A DNA stretch of 12,968 bases from Candidatus Sabulitectum sp. GTDB taxonomy: Bacteria > Fermentibacterota > Fermentibacteria > Fermentibacterales > JCC-6. Position 1 is the first letter of the stretch, and every line of letters starts with the position of its first letter. The translations under genes and the position numbers were made by a program. The DNA lies in the NCBI GenBank assembly GCA_029940175.1, contig JAOZRM010000046.1:1-12968 (forward strand), given 5' to 3'. Below are positions 1-6,366 of this stretch, one piece after another. Under the pieces are notes generated by a model that was not told the DNA's origin, did no database searches, and saw nothing but the letters and a program-made list of their open reading frames with translations.

Positions 1-1
1 A

Positions 2-676
2 TATTCCGCAGATGTCAACGGAGACGGTTACATAGACGTACTTGGTGGTTCATGGACCGATGATGGTATCACCTGGTGGGATCTGACTACATTCATTTCA
101 AACGGTTCGCTGGAATCCACCGTGCTGGATGTGCAAGAAAGCCCGAACTGGCAAACCATTGACTGGAACAGTAACGAACCAACCGGTACAAGTGTGGCTT
201 TCCAGGTAAGAGCTTCCGATAATTCCTCCAGCATGGGAGCGTGGTCGGATACTTTGACAGCTCCCTGTACCCTGTCAGGAATCCTGGCAGATCAAGACAA
301 CTATTTACAGTACAGAGCCATACTGACCACAACAGATCCACTTTCGACACCGACGCTTCAAGATGTCTCGGTGGGCTGGCAGCTGTTCACTGGTACTGAG
401 GAAGAATCTGAAATTGAGATTTCTGCATTCGCTTTGTACGGTGCTTCACCGAATCCAGTTGTTGGCACTGCTGTACTGGGCTTCTCACTGCCTGTGGATT
501 CGCGGGTAGAACTGATCGTATACGATCTGAGTGGTCGAACGGTTCATTCCATTTGTGGTGAGTACCAGTCAGGTGTTCATGAGGTTGCATTAGACGACCT
601 GGCCTGCGGGTTATATGTGGCTCGTATGACATCGGAGGAGTTCACGGATACCCAGCAATTTGTGGTGATCAAGTAG
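2..676 (+). CDS. Secreted FG-GAP/VCBS-like protein with type IX sorting domain, 3' part only
   Basis: The frame is open from base 2, so the 5' end lies outside the window; about 224 residues are visible. The first residues contain ADVNGDGYIDVL, a Dx(N)xDG calcium-loop motif typical of FG-GAP/VCBS beta-propeller repeats. A middle segment (about 125-385) has a WQTIDWNS start and a YLQYRAIL strand, like the beta-sandwich modules often found in large FCB-group surface proteins. The last 80 residues or so match a type A type IX (Por) sorting domain: SPNPV near the start, then VELIVYDLSGRTV, the GLYVARM strand and a terminal QQFVVIK. I infer export by type IX secretion and attachment to, or release from, the cell surface. 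The substrate is unknown. Internal ATGs are irrelevant because the upstream sequence is clearly coding. Confidence 0.85.
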   Translation, partial: YSADVNGDGYIDVLGGSWTDDGITWWDLTTFISNGSLESTVLDVQESPNWQTIDWNSNEPTGTSVAFQVRASDNSSSMGAWSDTLTAPCTLSGILADQDNYLQYRAILTTTDPLSTPTLQDVSVGWQLFTGTEEESEIEISAFALYGASPNPVVGTAVLGFSLPVDSRVELIVYDLSGRTVHSICGEYQSGVHEVALDDLACGLYVARMTSEEFTDTQQFVVIK

Positions 677-684
677 TCACCATA
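661..684 (+). terminator. Small hairpin over the stop codon, possible weak terminator
   Basis: TGGTGA (663-668) and TCACCA (677-682) are perfect inverted repeats with an 8-base loop that contains the TAG stop. One wobble and one A-T pair extend the stem. No T-run follows, so it is at best a weak terminator or an mRNA 3'-end stabiliser. Confidence 0.25.
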
Positions 685-714
685 GAATGTTGTAGAGGCT
701 AAAGGGTAACGCTT

Positions 715-746
715 CCCGGCGAGCCTGATTACGGAGACTCGCTGGG
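715..746 (+). repeat. Inverted repeat, 9-bp stem
   Basis: CCCGGCGAG (715-723) pairs with CTCGCTGGG (738-746) over nine positions, with one G-T wobble and a 14-base loop. It could mark the 3' end of the upstream transcript. The T-tract of an intrinsic terminator is missing, so its function is open. Confidence 0.45.
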
Positions 747-895
747 GATGAATACGAACTGAGCAAGCACGGAACTGGCAAGTCGTTTCTGTTGTACATA
801 TATATCTATGCGGTTCGGATGGCGATTGGGATGGTGTACCAAATTCCTGTCATTGACATGGCTCTACCTCACCGATGAGGCACTTTATACCAAGC

Positions 896-901
896 TATAA
901 T
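896..901 (+). promoter_or_regulatory. Candidate -10 box for the nucleotidyltransferase gene
   Basis: A consensus TATAAT lies 57 bases upstream of the ATG at 959. The -35 position has no good match: the nearest TTGACA (853-858) is 37 bases away. The box forms the right arm of a small inverted repeat, TTATA (885-889) and TATAA (896-900), which could be an operator. If real, it places the transcript start downstream of the ATG at 875 and so supports the start at 959. Confidence 0.3.
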
Positions 902-958
902 CCCCTGCACTTGACCAATGCGCAGGAATACCGGAAGTTCTCCCAACGGAGGTTAGAC

Positions 959-1246
959 ATGAATCTTGAAAAAACACTTGCTGTGCTGAGGCAGCTGAAG
1001 CCTTTACTCAAAGAACGTTTCGGGATCATAAGAATTGGTGTCTTCGGTTCTGTAGCTCGTAACGAAGCCAAAGAGGACAGCGATGTTGATATTATTGTTG
1101 AAATGCCTCCGGATCTTTACGCAATGGTTCATGCTAAGGAGCAGCTTGAAGAAGCTCTTCATGCACCAGTGGACCTGGTTCGATATAGAAGCAGAATGAA
1201 TTCTCTGTTGAAGGAGCGTATTGAAAAGGAGGCAGTCTATGTCTGA
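959..1246 (+). CDS. mntA: MntA-type minimal nucleotidyltransferase (antitoxin family)
   Basis: This 95-residue protein is the size of minimal nucleotidyltransferases of the MNT/MntA family. It has the exact GSx10DxD signature: G30-S31, then D42-V-D44 within GVFGSVARNEAKEDSDVDII, the metal- and nucleotide-binding loop. In characterised MntA/HepT pairs this enzyme adds AMP groups to a tyrosine of the HEPN RNase toxin HepT and so neutralises it. The start at 959 is chosen over an in-frame ATG at 875 because GGAGG (948-952) sits six bases upstream and the family N-terminus begins there. The stop overlaps the next ATG by eight bases (1239-1246), the arrangement usual for antitoxin then toxin. The partner gene looks broken, so this may be an orphan antitoxin. 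The family call is firm; the activity is inferred. Confidence 0.85.
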   Translation: MNLEKTLAVLRQLKPLLKERFGIIRIGVFGSVARNEAKEDSDVDIIVEMPPDLYAMVHAKEQLEEALHAPVDLVRYRSRMNSLLKERIEKEAVYV

Positions 1247-1352
1247 TGTAAGACTTCTGGAAGACATAGCGGTGCATATATTGGAGAGCATCTACAAAGT
1301 TGAACGCCGTTTCAGATTGATATTTGTTATAAAAAAAGGATTTGATCAAGCT
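1239..1352 (+). pseudogene. Probable HepT (DUF86/HEPN) toxin remnant, N-terminal fragment
   Basis: An ATG at 1239 overlaps the stop of the nucleotidyltransferase gene and follows a strong AAAGGAGG (1226-1233). The peptide begins MSDVRLLEDIAVHILESIYK, which resembles the first helix of DUF86/HepT proteins (a start, then an LLEDIxxxIExIxK pattern). After about 25 codons the resemblance stops. Nothing matches the remaining 85-90 residues of the family, and the RNase motif (Rx4-6H) and the tyrosine modified by MntA are absent. The frame has no stop and continues straight into the deiminase gene. I infer a deletion or recombination that removed most of hepT. It could instead be a short coincidental leader, since the similarity rests on only about 25 residues. 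Confidence 0.5.
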
Positions 1353-2750
1353 ATGAAAACTAAAGTGCATGCAGTTGTTGTTCTTGTTGTTGTTGTTTCT
1401 TTCTTCTGTCAGTCTGCTCTGGCGCAGACTATTCTGTACACAATGCCCGAGGAAACTGAAGAACATGAAGGTACCTGGCTGCAATGGCCTCACAATCATT
1501 TGTACGGTCCTTACTACAGAGGTGATGTGGAACCAACCTGGATAGCCATGACAAATGCCCTGCAGTCCGGAGAAAAGGTGCACATAATTGCCTATGACGC
1601 AGCGGAACAGTCACACATAATATCTGTTCTTACCAGTGCAGCAGTTCCATTAAGCAATGTGGATTTCTTTGTTCATGAGACAGATGATGTGTGGATTCGA
1701 GACAATGGGCCGATGTTTGTGTATGACCAGAGTGATGAATTGATCATTCTTGACTGGGGGTTCAATGGCTGGGGAGGGGATACACCCTATTCTCTCTGTG
1801 ATGTTATTCCCCAAAGTGTAAGCCTGGACCTTTCTCTTCCTTTGGTAGATCTTAGTGCTATGGTTCTGGAGGGAGGTGCTATTGAGCATGATGGAAACGG
1901 AACCATGATGGCCACAAGAAGTTCCATAACCCATCCAAGCAGGAATCCTTCCCTGACTGAAACTCAGATAGAGGAATTCATAACCACCAACATGGGAATT
2001 ACCAAGTTCATCTGGCTTGACGGTCTTTACGGTTCTGAGATAACAGACATGCACATTGACGGTTTTGTCAAGTTTGCAAATGACAGTACTATTGTAACAA
2101 TGAACAATGCTGACCTTTTGTACTGGGAAGTAACCCAGTCAGATATTGATCTGCTGTACGGAGCCACAGATATCAATGGAGTTCCGTACAACTTTGTTTA
2201 CATTCCATTAACGCAGAATGATGTTGTTACCGCATACGGTACGAATCTTGGTTACAAAGGATCTTACGCCAATTACTACATTGCAAATACAGTAGTTCTT
2301 GTACCCACGTACGAAGACCCCAATGATGCTGTAGCAATGGATATCATTCAAGGGCTTTACCCCGGTAGAGCAGTTGTTGGTATTGATGTAAGAAACCTGT
2401 ATGAATATGGTGGGATGATTCATTGTGTTACTCAGCAGCAACCAGTTGACCTTACTTCCTCCGGTGTTGCTGAATCGGCAGGTTCATTAACTCATCTATC
2501 TCAGAACTGCCCAAATCCCTTCAATGATTTTACAACAATTGCATTCTCAGTTGGAACCACTTCCCCTGTTGATCTGGCAGTGTATGATGTAGCGGGGCAC
2601 TTAGTTTATGAGAAAGTGGACATATCTTCTTTGACAGCGAATGGTTCAGTTGACCTGTATGCTACTGATTTCCAAAGCGGAATCTATTTTTACACTCTAA
2701 CTGCAAACGGACAGACTCTAAGCGGAAGAAGAATGATAGTAGTCCAGTAG
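1353..2750 (+). CDS. Secreted agmatine/peptidylarginine deiminase-family protein with type IX sorting domain
   Basis: 465 residues. Residues 1-24 form a signal peptide: a KTK start, a very valine-rich core, and an ALA cleavage site before Q25. Residues about 25-365 are the Porphyromonas-type PAD/agmatine deiminase fold (guanidino-modifying superfamily): EGTWLQWPHN near the start, VWIRDNGP with D117, LEGGAIEHDG, MHIDGF with H234 and D236, and GGMIHCVTQQQP with catalytic Cys358. All expected catalytic residues are present. Residues about 380-465 are a type IX sorting domain (CPNPFND, VDLAVYDVAGHLVY, SGIYFYTL, a terminal RRMIVVQ). Family members hydrolyse agmatine to N-carbamoylputrescine, or citrullinate peptide arginine. 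Export of this one favours an extracellular role, as in Porphyromonas PPAD, but the substrate cannot be told from sequence. The start at 1353 is chosen for the signal peptide and AAGGA at 1336-1340. The same frame is open back to 1239. Confidence 0.88.
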   Translation: MKTKVHAVVVLVVVVSFFCQSALAQTILYTMPEETEEHEGTWLQWPHNHLYGPYYRGDVEPTWIAMTNALQSGEKVHIIAYDAAEQSHIISVLTSAAVPLSNVDFFVHETDDVWIRDNGPMFVYDQSDELIILDWGFNGWGGDTPYSLCDVIPQSVSLDLSLPLVDLSAMVLEGGAIEHDGNGTMMATRSSITHPSRNPSLTETQIEEFITTNMGITKFIWLDGLYGSEITDMHIDGFVKFANDSTIVTMNNADLLYWEVTQSDIDLLYGATDINGVPYNFVYIPLTQNDVVTAYGTNLGYKGSYANYYIANTVVLVPTYEDPNDAVAMDIIQGLYPGRAVVGIDVRNLYEYGGMIHCVTQQQPVDLTSSGVAESAGSLTHLSQNCPNPFNDFTTIAFSVGTTSPVDLAVYDVAGHLVYEKVDISSLTANGSVDLYATDFQSGIYFYTLTANGQTLSGRRMIVVQ

Positions 2751-2850
2751 AAGTTTACCTGGTGCCGGGATACTGGAAGAGGAAATTGAATCCCGCTATA
2801 TTGTAAAGGTGTTTGTGGTAACCAAGATAAAACCGTCGGGAAAATAATAG

Positions 2851-3576
2851 ATGAAAATACCGTTACTCTATATCCCTGGAACAAAGATCAGAAAAGTTCT
2901 GCATTTCCAGAAAAAATACACATATGGACGACCGATCATCCCACTTGGGTCTGATTGTCACCCTGCGTATACCCTGCAGAAGTTAAATTTGCGGGAAAGC
3001 AGTCTCCCGTTTGACTGGTTGAACACGGAATCTATCCGAGGGCTGTTATTTGTAAGGCAGAACGTTGAGGATAAATTTGAGCATTTCATGACTAACATGA
3101 AAGCAAACGAATTCGGTCACCTGGTTTCAGAAAAATACCCTTACTCAGAATTCATTCACGAGAAGAATATAGATCATAATGCAGGGGACAGAGATAGATT
3201 TAAAAGAAGAATTACGAGATTCCTCCGCTTCCTGGAAGAAGATGTTAGTTTCTTGTATAATGTTACCGGAGCATCTTTTACGACGGACAAGGTGGTTGAC
3301 TTCTTTTACGGGTCAGTGGTTGATTTTTTGCATGTAATGAAGAAAAATGATAAACTGCACATATATATCAGATATAATGAGGATTGCACGGAAAATGAAA
3401 GTCAATGCAACCGTCTTATTGAAAAAATCGGGAACCTGGATCAGGTGGTAATAGCCAGGTACCTGAGAAGTTTGAGTCAATACGGAACCTGGGGGAACGA
3501 AAGCAAGTATCTGGCGTTGTATGATGAACTTGGAATCAGATTAAAGCAGACATTTCCGAGAATTTACATTAAGTAG
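2851..3576 (+). CDS. DUF1796-family putative papain-like cysteine peptidase
   Basis: 241 residues. The diagnostic stretch lies near residues 30-55: PLGSDCHPAYTL, then LRESSLPFDWLN. This matches the LGSxCxPA...LR..S.PFDW pattern of the DUF1796 family, whose members are predicted papain-like cysteine peptidases with the motif cysteine as nucleophile. The middle is charged and helical; the C-terminus (GTWGNESKYLALYDELG) also looks family-like. No signal peptide or membrane segment is visible, so a cytoplasmic location is likely. The ribosome site is weak (GGGA at 2838-2841). Codon usage looks more AT-rich than in the operon downstream, which fits an acquired gene, though I judged this by eye. 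The function is unknown. DUF1796 proteins often occur near glycan or surface-polysaccharide genes, but none are visible here. Confidence 0.7.
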   Translation: MKIPLLYIPGTKIRKVLHFQKKYTYGRPIIPLGSDCHPAYTLQKLNLRESSLPFDWLNTESIRGLLFVRQNVEDKFEHFMTNMKANEFGHLVSEKYPYSEFIHEKNIDHNAGDRDRFKRRITRFLRFLEEDVSFLYNVTGASFTTDKVVDFFYGSVVDFLHVMKKNDKLHIYIRYNEDCTENESQCNRLIEKIGNLDQVVIARYLRSLSQYGTWGNESKYLALYDELGIRLKQTFPRIYIK

Positions 3577-3596
3577 CGATCAACCCGGTTTTTGAA

Positions 3597-3628
3597 TTGA
3601 TTTGTGAGCCTCTCTTTTTCTGTATATT
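3597..3628 (+). promoter_or_regulatory. Candidate promoter of the housekeeping operon
   Basis: The 91-base gap before dapL is the only sizeable gap upstream of the operon. It contains TATATT (3623-3628) within TGTATATTC, an extended -10 look. The -35 candidates TTGATT (3597-3602) and TTGTGA (3602-3607) are spaced 20 and 15 bases away, neither ideal. Position supports a promoter here; the exact boxes are uncertain. Confidence 0.3.
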
Positions 3629-3667
3629 CCATTTACAAAAAATTGGAAAAATGAAAAAGGAGACTTC

Positions 3668-4876
3668 ATGCAGAAAAAACCCCTCATAAGTGCCTCTGAA
3701 AGGCTTAGCAAGCTTCCACCTTACCTCTTTGCAGAACTCGACCGGCAGAAGAAAGCCGCCAGAAAAAGAGGATTGGATCTTATAGATTTCGGCATTGGTG
3801 ACCCCGATATGCCCACGCCCGATGAAATTGTGAAAGCTGGCCAGATTGCTATGGCCGATCCTGCAAATCACAGGTATCCGGATGGAGCCGGATGTGATTC
3901 TTTCAAAGAAGCCTGCGACCGGTGGATGAAGAGCCAGTTTGGTGTTCAGTGTGAAACCGCCGCAGTTATTGGGTCAAAGGAGGGTATAGCACATATACCA
4001 ATGGCCTTCTGCAACAGAGGTGATCTTGTTCTTATTCCCAATCCCGGATACCCTGTTTACAGGGCTTCTGCAATTCTTGCTGATGCAATACCGGTTGATC
4101 TGCCTCTTCTTGGAGAAAACAATTTTCTACCTGATTTTGAGAAGATCCCACCTGCTGTTCTTAGAGATGCCAAGGTTCTTTTCCTGAACTATCCCAATAA
4201 CCCCACCGGGGCTGTTGTTACTCTGGAGCAGATGACTGAAATAGTGAAATTTGCACGGGTGAACAATCTGCTTCTTGTGAGTGATAACTCATACAGTCAT
4301 ATCAGATTTGACGGAGTCAAACCTATGAGTTTTCTTCAGGTCCCCGGGGCAGAGGATGTTGTTCTTGAGTTTCACAGCCTCTCAAAAACATTCAATATGA
4401 CCGGGTGGCGAATCGGATTCATTGCCGGTGGATCGAATCTGGTAAATACCTTCATGGGAGCTAAGGAAAACATAGATTCAGGCGTTTTTACAGCTATTCA
4501 GAAGGCTGGTGAAGTTGCCATGGATATGCCTCCGCTCCTCTTTAATGAGAGGTTGGAGATCTACAGGGAGAGAAGAGATATTCTTGTTGCAGGCCTGAAA
4601 AAACTCAACTGGGATGTATTTGATTCCCCGGGTACATTTTACGTATGGGTAAAACTTCCCAGGGGAGCAGACTCAATGGTGTTCGCCAGGAAGATGATCA
4701 ACCATGCAGGTATTGTTACAACGCCGGGAAGTGGGTTTGGTACCTGGGGAGAAGGGTACATTCGTTTTGCACTGACCATAGAGTCAGCCAGAATACACCA
4801 GGCGATCGGCAGGCTTGAACAGATGGAACTCCATAAGGGAAGGCTGCTTAAATGGCTGAAAAAAACAGGAGACTGA
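3668..4876 (+). CDS. dapL: LL-diaminopimelate aminotransferase
   Basis: 402 residues, a fold-type I PLP aminotransferase. Signatures in order: LPPYLFAELDRQ near the N-terminus, IDFGIGDPDMPTP, GSKEGIAHIPMAF, NPGYPVYRA, YPNNPTGA (176-182), SDNSYSHI, then FHSLSKTFNMTGWRIGF with PLP lysine K240, and ENIDSG. The SKEGIAH and HSLSKTFNMTGWR combinations are those of DapL of the Moorella/Methanobacterium type. DapL converts tetrahydrodipicolinate directly to LL-diaminopimelate with glutamate as amino donor, supplying lysine and peptidoglycan cross-links and bypassing the DapC/D/E steps. AAGGAG at 3657-3662 supports the ATG. It is the first gene of the operon and its end overlaps folB by 25 bases. A general aspartate-type aminotransferase is the less likely alternative. 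Confidence 0.88.
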   Translation: MQKKPLISASERLSKLPPYLFAELDRQKKAARKRGLDLIDFGIGDPDMPTPDEIVKAGQIAMADPANHRYPDGAGCDSFKEACDRWMKSQFGVQCETAAVIGSKEGIAHIPMAFCNRGDLVLIPNPGYPVYRASAILADAIPVDLPLLGENNFLPDFEKIPPAVLRDAKVLFLNYPNNPTGAVVTLEQMTEIVKFARVNNLLLVSDNSYSHIRFDGVKPMSFLQVPGAEDVVLEFHSLSKTFNMTGWRIGFIAGGSNLVNTFMGAKENIDSGVFTAIQKAGEVAMDMPPLLFNERLEIYRERRDILVAGLKKLNWDVFDSPGTFYVWVKLPRGADSMVFARKMINHAGIVTTPGSGFGTWGEGYIRFALTIESARIHQAIGRLEQMELHKGRLLKWLKKTGD

Positions 4877-5205
4877 CAGGCACACTTTTGCTGGAGGGTA
4901 TTTCACTGTACCTGCGGCTTGGAGCACTTTCTTTTGAGAGGATCGAACCCAGAAAAGTCAAGCTTGATCTCAAGTGGTCCGGGGAACTGTTTTCCTCCGG
5001 TAATCCGGTTGTGGATTATTCCAAGGTTTGTACCCTGTTCAAGCACAAGCTCGAACCCGAATATCTTTACATAGAAGAGCTTGCCCGGGATGCCCTGACT
5101 ATTCTGGAAGCAAACTGGCCAGGACATTGGACAGTGTCTGTGCATAAGGATCATCCTCCTGCTGATTTACCTTTGGAAAGGGCCTCAGTCACCGTTGGCG
5201 GGTAG
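4852..5205 (+). CDS. folB: Dihydroneopterin aldolase
   Basis: 117 residues, the normal length for FolB. The enzyme cleaves 7,8-dihydroneopterin to 6-hydroxymethyl-dihydropterin and glycolaldehyde in folate synthesis, as a ring-forming cytoplasmic oligomer. Visible features: a LEGISLYLRLGALSFER N-terminal strand with the G-x-x-x-x-E pattern, VVDYSKV with conserved Tyr56, YIEELARDAL with the pterin-anchoring Glu75/76, and SVHKDHPPADLP with the likely catalytic Lys99. The final segment ends VTVGG rather than the more usual VxIER. The ATG is preceded by GGAAGG (4838-4843), eight bases away. It overlaps dapL by 25 bases and the next gene, folK, by 11. The pairing with folK confirms the pathway. 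Confidence 0.88.
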   Translation: MAEKNRRLTGTLLLEGISLYLRLGALSFERIEPRKVKLDLKWSGELFSSGNPVVDYSKVCTLFKHKLEPEYLYIEELARDALTILEANWPGHWTVSVHKDHPPADLPLERASVTVGG

Positions 5206-5695
5206 ATCGTTCGCCCTGGGCCTGGGGGGCAATGTGGGAGATGTTCGAAGTAACATTCAGACTTCTGTTTCTCTACTTCAGCGTGATTCACGAATATCCG
5301 AGTTAAGAGTTTCTTCCCTTTATCAAACCCCGCCCTGGGGAGATGTAGAGGGTGGTGAGTTTCTTAATACTGCCGTCAGTGGCAGATGGACCGGAGCTGA
5401 TCTTGACCTTTTGTATTTGTGCCGGTCCCTTGAGGGTGGATTCTCTGTTCCTGTTAAGAAGAATGGTGCTGCAAGAGCTCTTGATGTGGATGTTCTTTTT
5501 CTCCAGGGAGGTGTTTCCAGCAGGGAACTCACACTGCCTCATCCCAGGATGTCCATGAGACGATTCGTACTTGTTCCCCTGTGTGATGTCTGGTCTGAGA
5601 AAGTACCTGGTTTTGATGAAACGCCGGCAGCACTGCTAAAACGCGTACCCGATAGCCCTTGTATTATATTCCCCGGTAGTTTGGCTACAATTTAG
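5195..5695 (+). CDS. folK: 6-hydroxymethyl-7,8-dihydropterin pyrophosphokinase (HPPK)
   Basis: 166 residues. It transfers pyrophosphate from ATP to 6-hydroxymethyl-dihydropterin, the step after FolB. Motifs: ALGLGGNVGD (7-16, family LGSNLGD), VSSLYQTPPWG (39-49), EFLNTAV (55-61), RALDVDVLF with the metal ligands Asp97 and Asp99, and LPHPRMSMRRFVLVPL (114-129). The usual GR-x-R stretch before RxLDxD is altered: residues 81-88 read GGFSVPVK, so one ATP-binding arginine appears to be missing, while Arg94 is kept. It starts with TTG (5195), the first start-like codon in frame, inside the end of folB (11-base overlap). The purine-rich site GGAAAGGG (5175-5182) is rather far away, so coupling to folB translation is likely. 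Confidence 0.88.
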   Translation: MAGRSFALGLGGNVGDVRSNIQTSVSLLQRDSRISELRVSSLYQTPPWGDVEGGEFLNTAVSGRWTGADLDLLYLCRSLEGGFSVPVKKNGAARALDVDVLFLQGGVSSRELTLPHPRMSMRRFVLVPLCDVWSEKVPGFDETPAALLKRVPDSPCIIFPGSLATI

Positions 5696-5712
5696 ACGGG
5701 GGTTGAACCAGT

Positions 5713-6366
5713 TTGAGAAGCGCAAAATATCTTGTTGTTGAAGGTCCTGTGGGAGTGGGGAAAACAAGCCTTGCAAGGAAGCTTGCCACCCGACTTGAGG
5801 GCAGAACAGTGCTGGAGGAAACAGGGGAGAACCCTTTTCTTAAACTGTTCTATAGAAACAGAAGAAAATACGGTTTCCAGGCTCAGGTTTCCTTTCTCCT
5901 TGCCAGGTACGTACAGCAGACAAGGCTTGTTCATCCGGATCTCTTCACCAAGTATCTTATTTCTGATTTTCTGTTTGGTCGGGGAATGATCTTCGCCAGG
6001 GTGAGTCTTGAGCCGGAGGAGCTGGGATTGTTTCAGAAATTGATGGAACAGCTGAATCCAAGGGTACCCTCTCCCGATCTGGTGGTGTATTTGCAGGCAT
6101 CAACCGGTGTTCTGCTTGATCGCATCAACAGATTCGGAAGGGATTTTGAAAGAGACATGGACAGAGCATGGCTTGAGGAGCTTGTTGATTCGTATAACAG
6201 CTGGTTTTTGCGGGACAGACAGTACCCGGTTCTTGTAGTAAATACAGATCAGGTAGATTTCGAAAATGATGAGCAAGCATTTGAAGGGCTGATTGAAGCT
6301 ATCGAGTCTCATTCAGGAGGTATTCAGGGATACAGCCCCTTGCCAAACAGAGGATTGCTGATTTGA
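5713..6366 (+). CDS. Deoxynucleoside kinase (dNK/dAK/dGK family)
   Basis: 217 residues, typical length. It phosphorylates deoxynucleosides to 5'-monophosphates for salvage, with ATP as donor. The P-loop is G11-P-V-G-V-G-K17-T18. ETGENPFL with the substrate-contacting glutamate follows, then a helix YGFQAQVSFLLARYVQQ. SDFLFGRGMIFARV takes the place of the SDYxFxK/DR region. PDLVVYLQAS precedes the lid arginines in RINRFGRDFE, and the end has VLVVNTDQVDF. The base preference (dA, dG, dC or T) cannot be told. It starts with TTG at 5713, the first possible start after an in-frame TGA, with GGGGG at 5698-5702 upstream. As I recall, a kinase of this type beside or fused to folK is common in FCB-group genomes. 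It overlaps panC by four bases. Confidence 0.87.
   Translation: MRSAKYLVVEGPVGVGKTSLARKLATRLEGRTVLEETGENPFLKLFYRNRRKYGFQAQVSFLLARYVQQTRLVHPDLFTKYLISDFLFGRGMIFARVSLEPEELGLFQKLMEQLNPRVPSPDLVVYLQASTGVLLDRINRFGRDFERDMDRAWLEELVDSYNSWFLRDRQYPVLVVNTDQVDFENDEQAFEGLIEAIESHSGGIQGYSPLPNRGLLI

Larger units (their letters stand above)
677..958. other. Intergenic spacer with hairpin, promoter-like box and coding remnant
   Basis: These 282 bases carry no convincing intact gene. They hold a 9-base-pair inverted repeat (715-746), a short stop-bounded stretch (752-856) encoding a calcium-loop-like CGSDGDWDGVPNS sequence, and a TATAAT box at 896-901 upstream of the nucleotidyltransferase gene. An ATG at 875 is in frame with that gene, but the encoded N-terminus resembles nothing in the family. 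Confidence 0.6.

Noticed and set aside
853..858. TTGACA as a -35 box
   Set aside because: It is 37 bases from the TATAAT at 896, far beyond usable spacing, and no -10 lies at the right distance.
875..958. Upstream in-frame ATG extension of the nucleotidyltransferase
   Set aside because: No ribosome site, an N-terminus unlike the family, and it lies upstream of the -10 box; GGAGG supports 959.
1371..1400. Repeat array resembling a CRISPR or satellite
   Set aside because: It is a simple triplet run inside a coding signal peptide, with no spacer structure.
1134..1583. 149-codon open frame on the minus strand
   Set aside because: It is a shadow of the antitoxin and deiminase genes, and its composition looks random.
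2766..2795. CGGGAT/ATCCCG inverted repeat after the deiminase gene as a terminator
   Set aside because: Only six pairs with an 18-base loop and no T-run.
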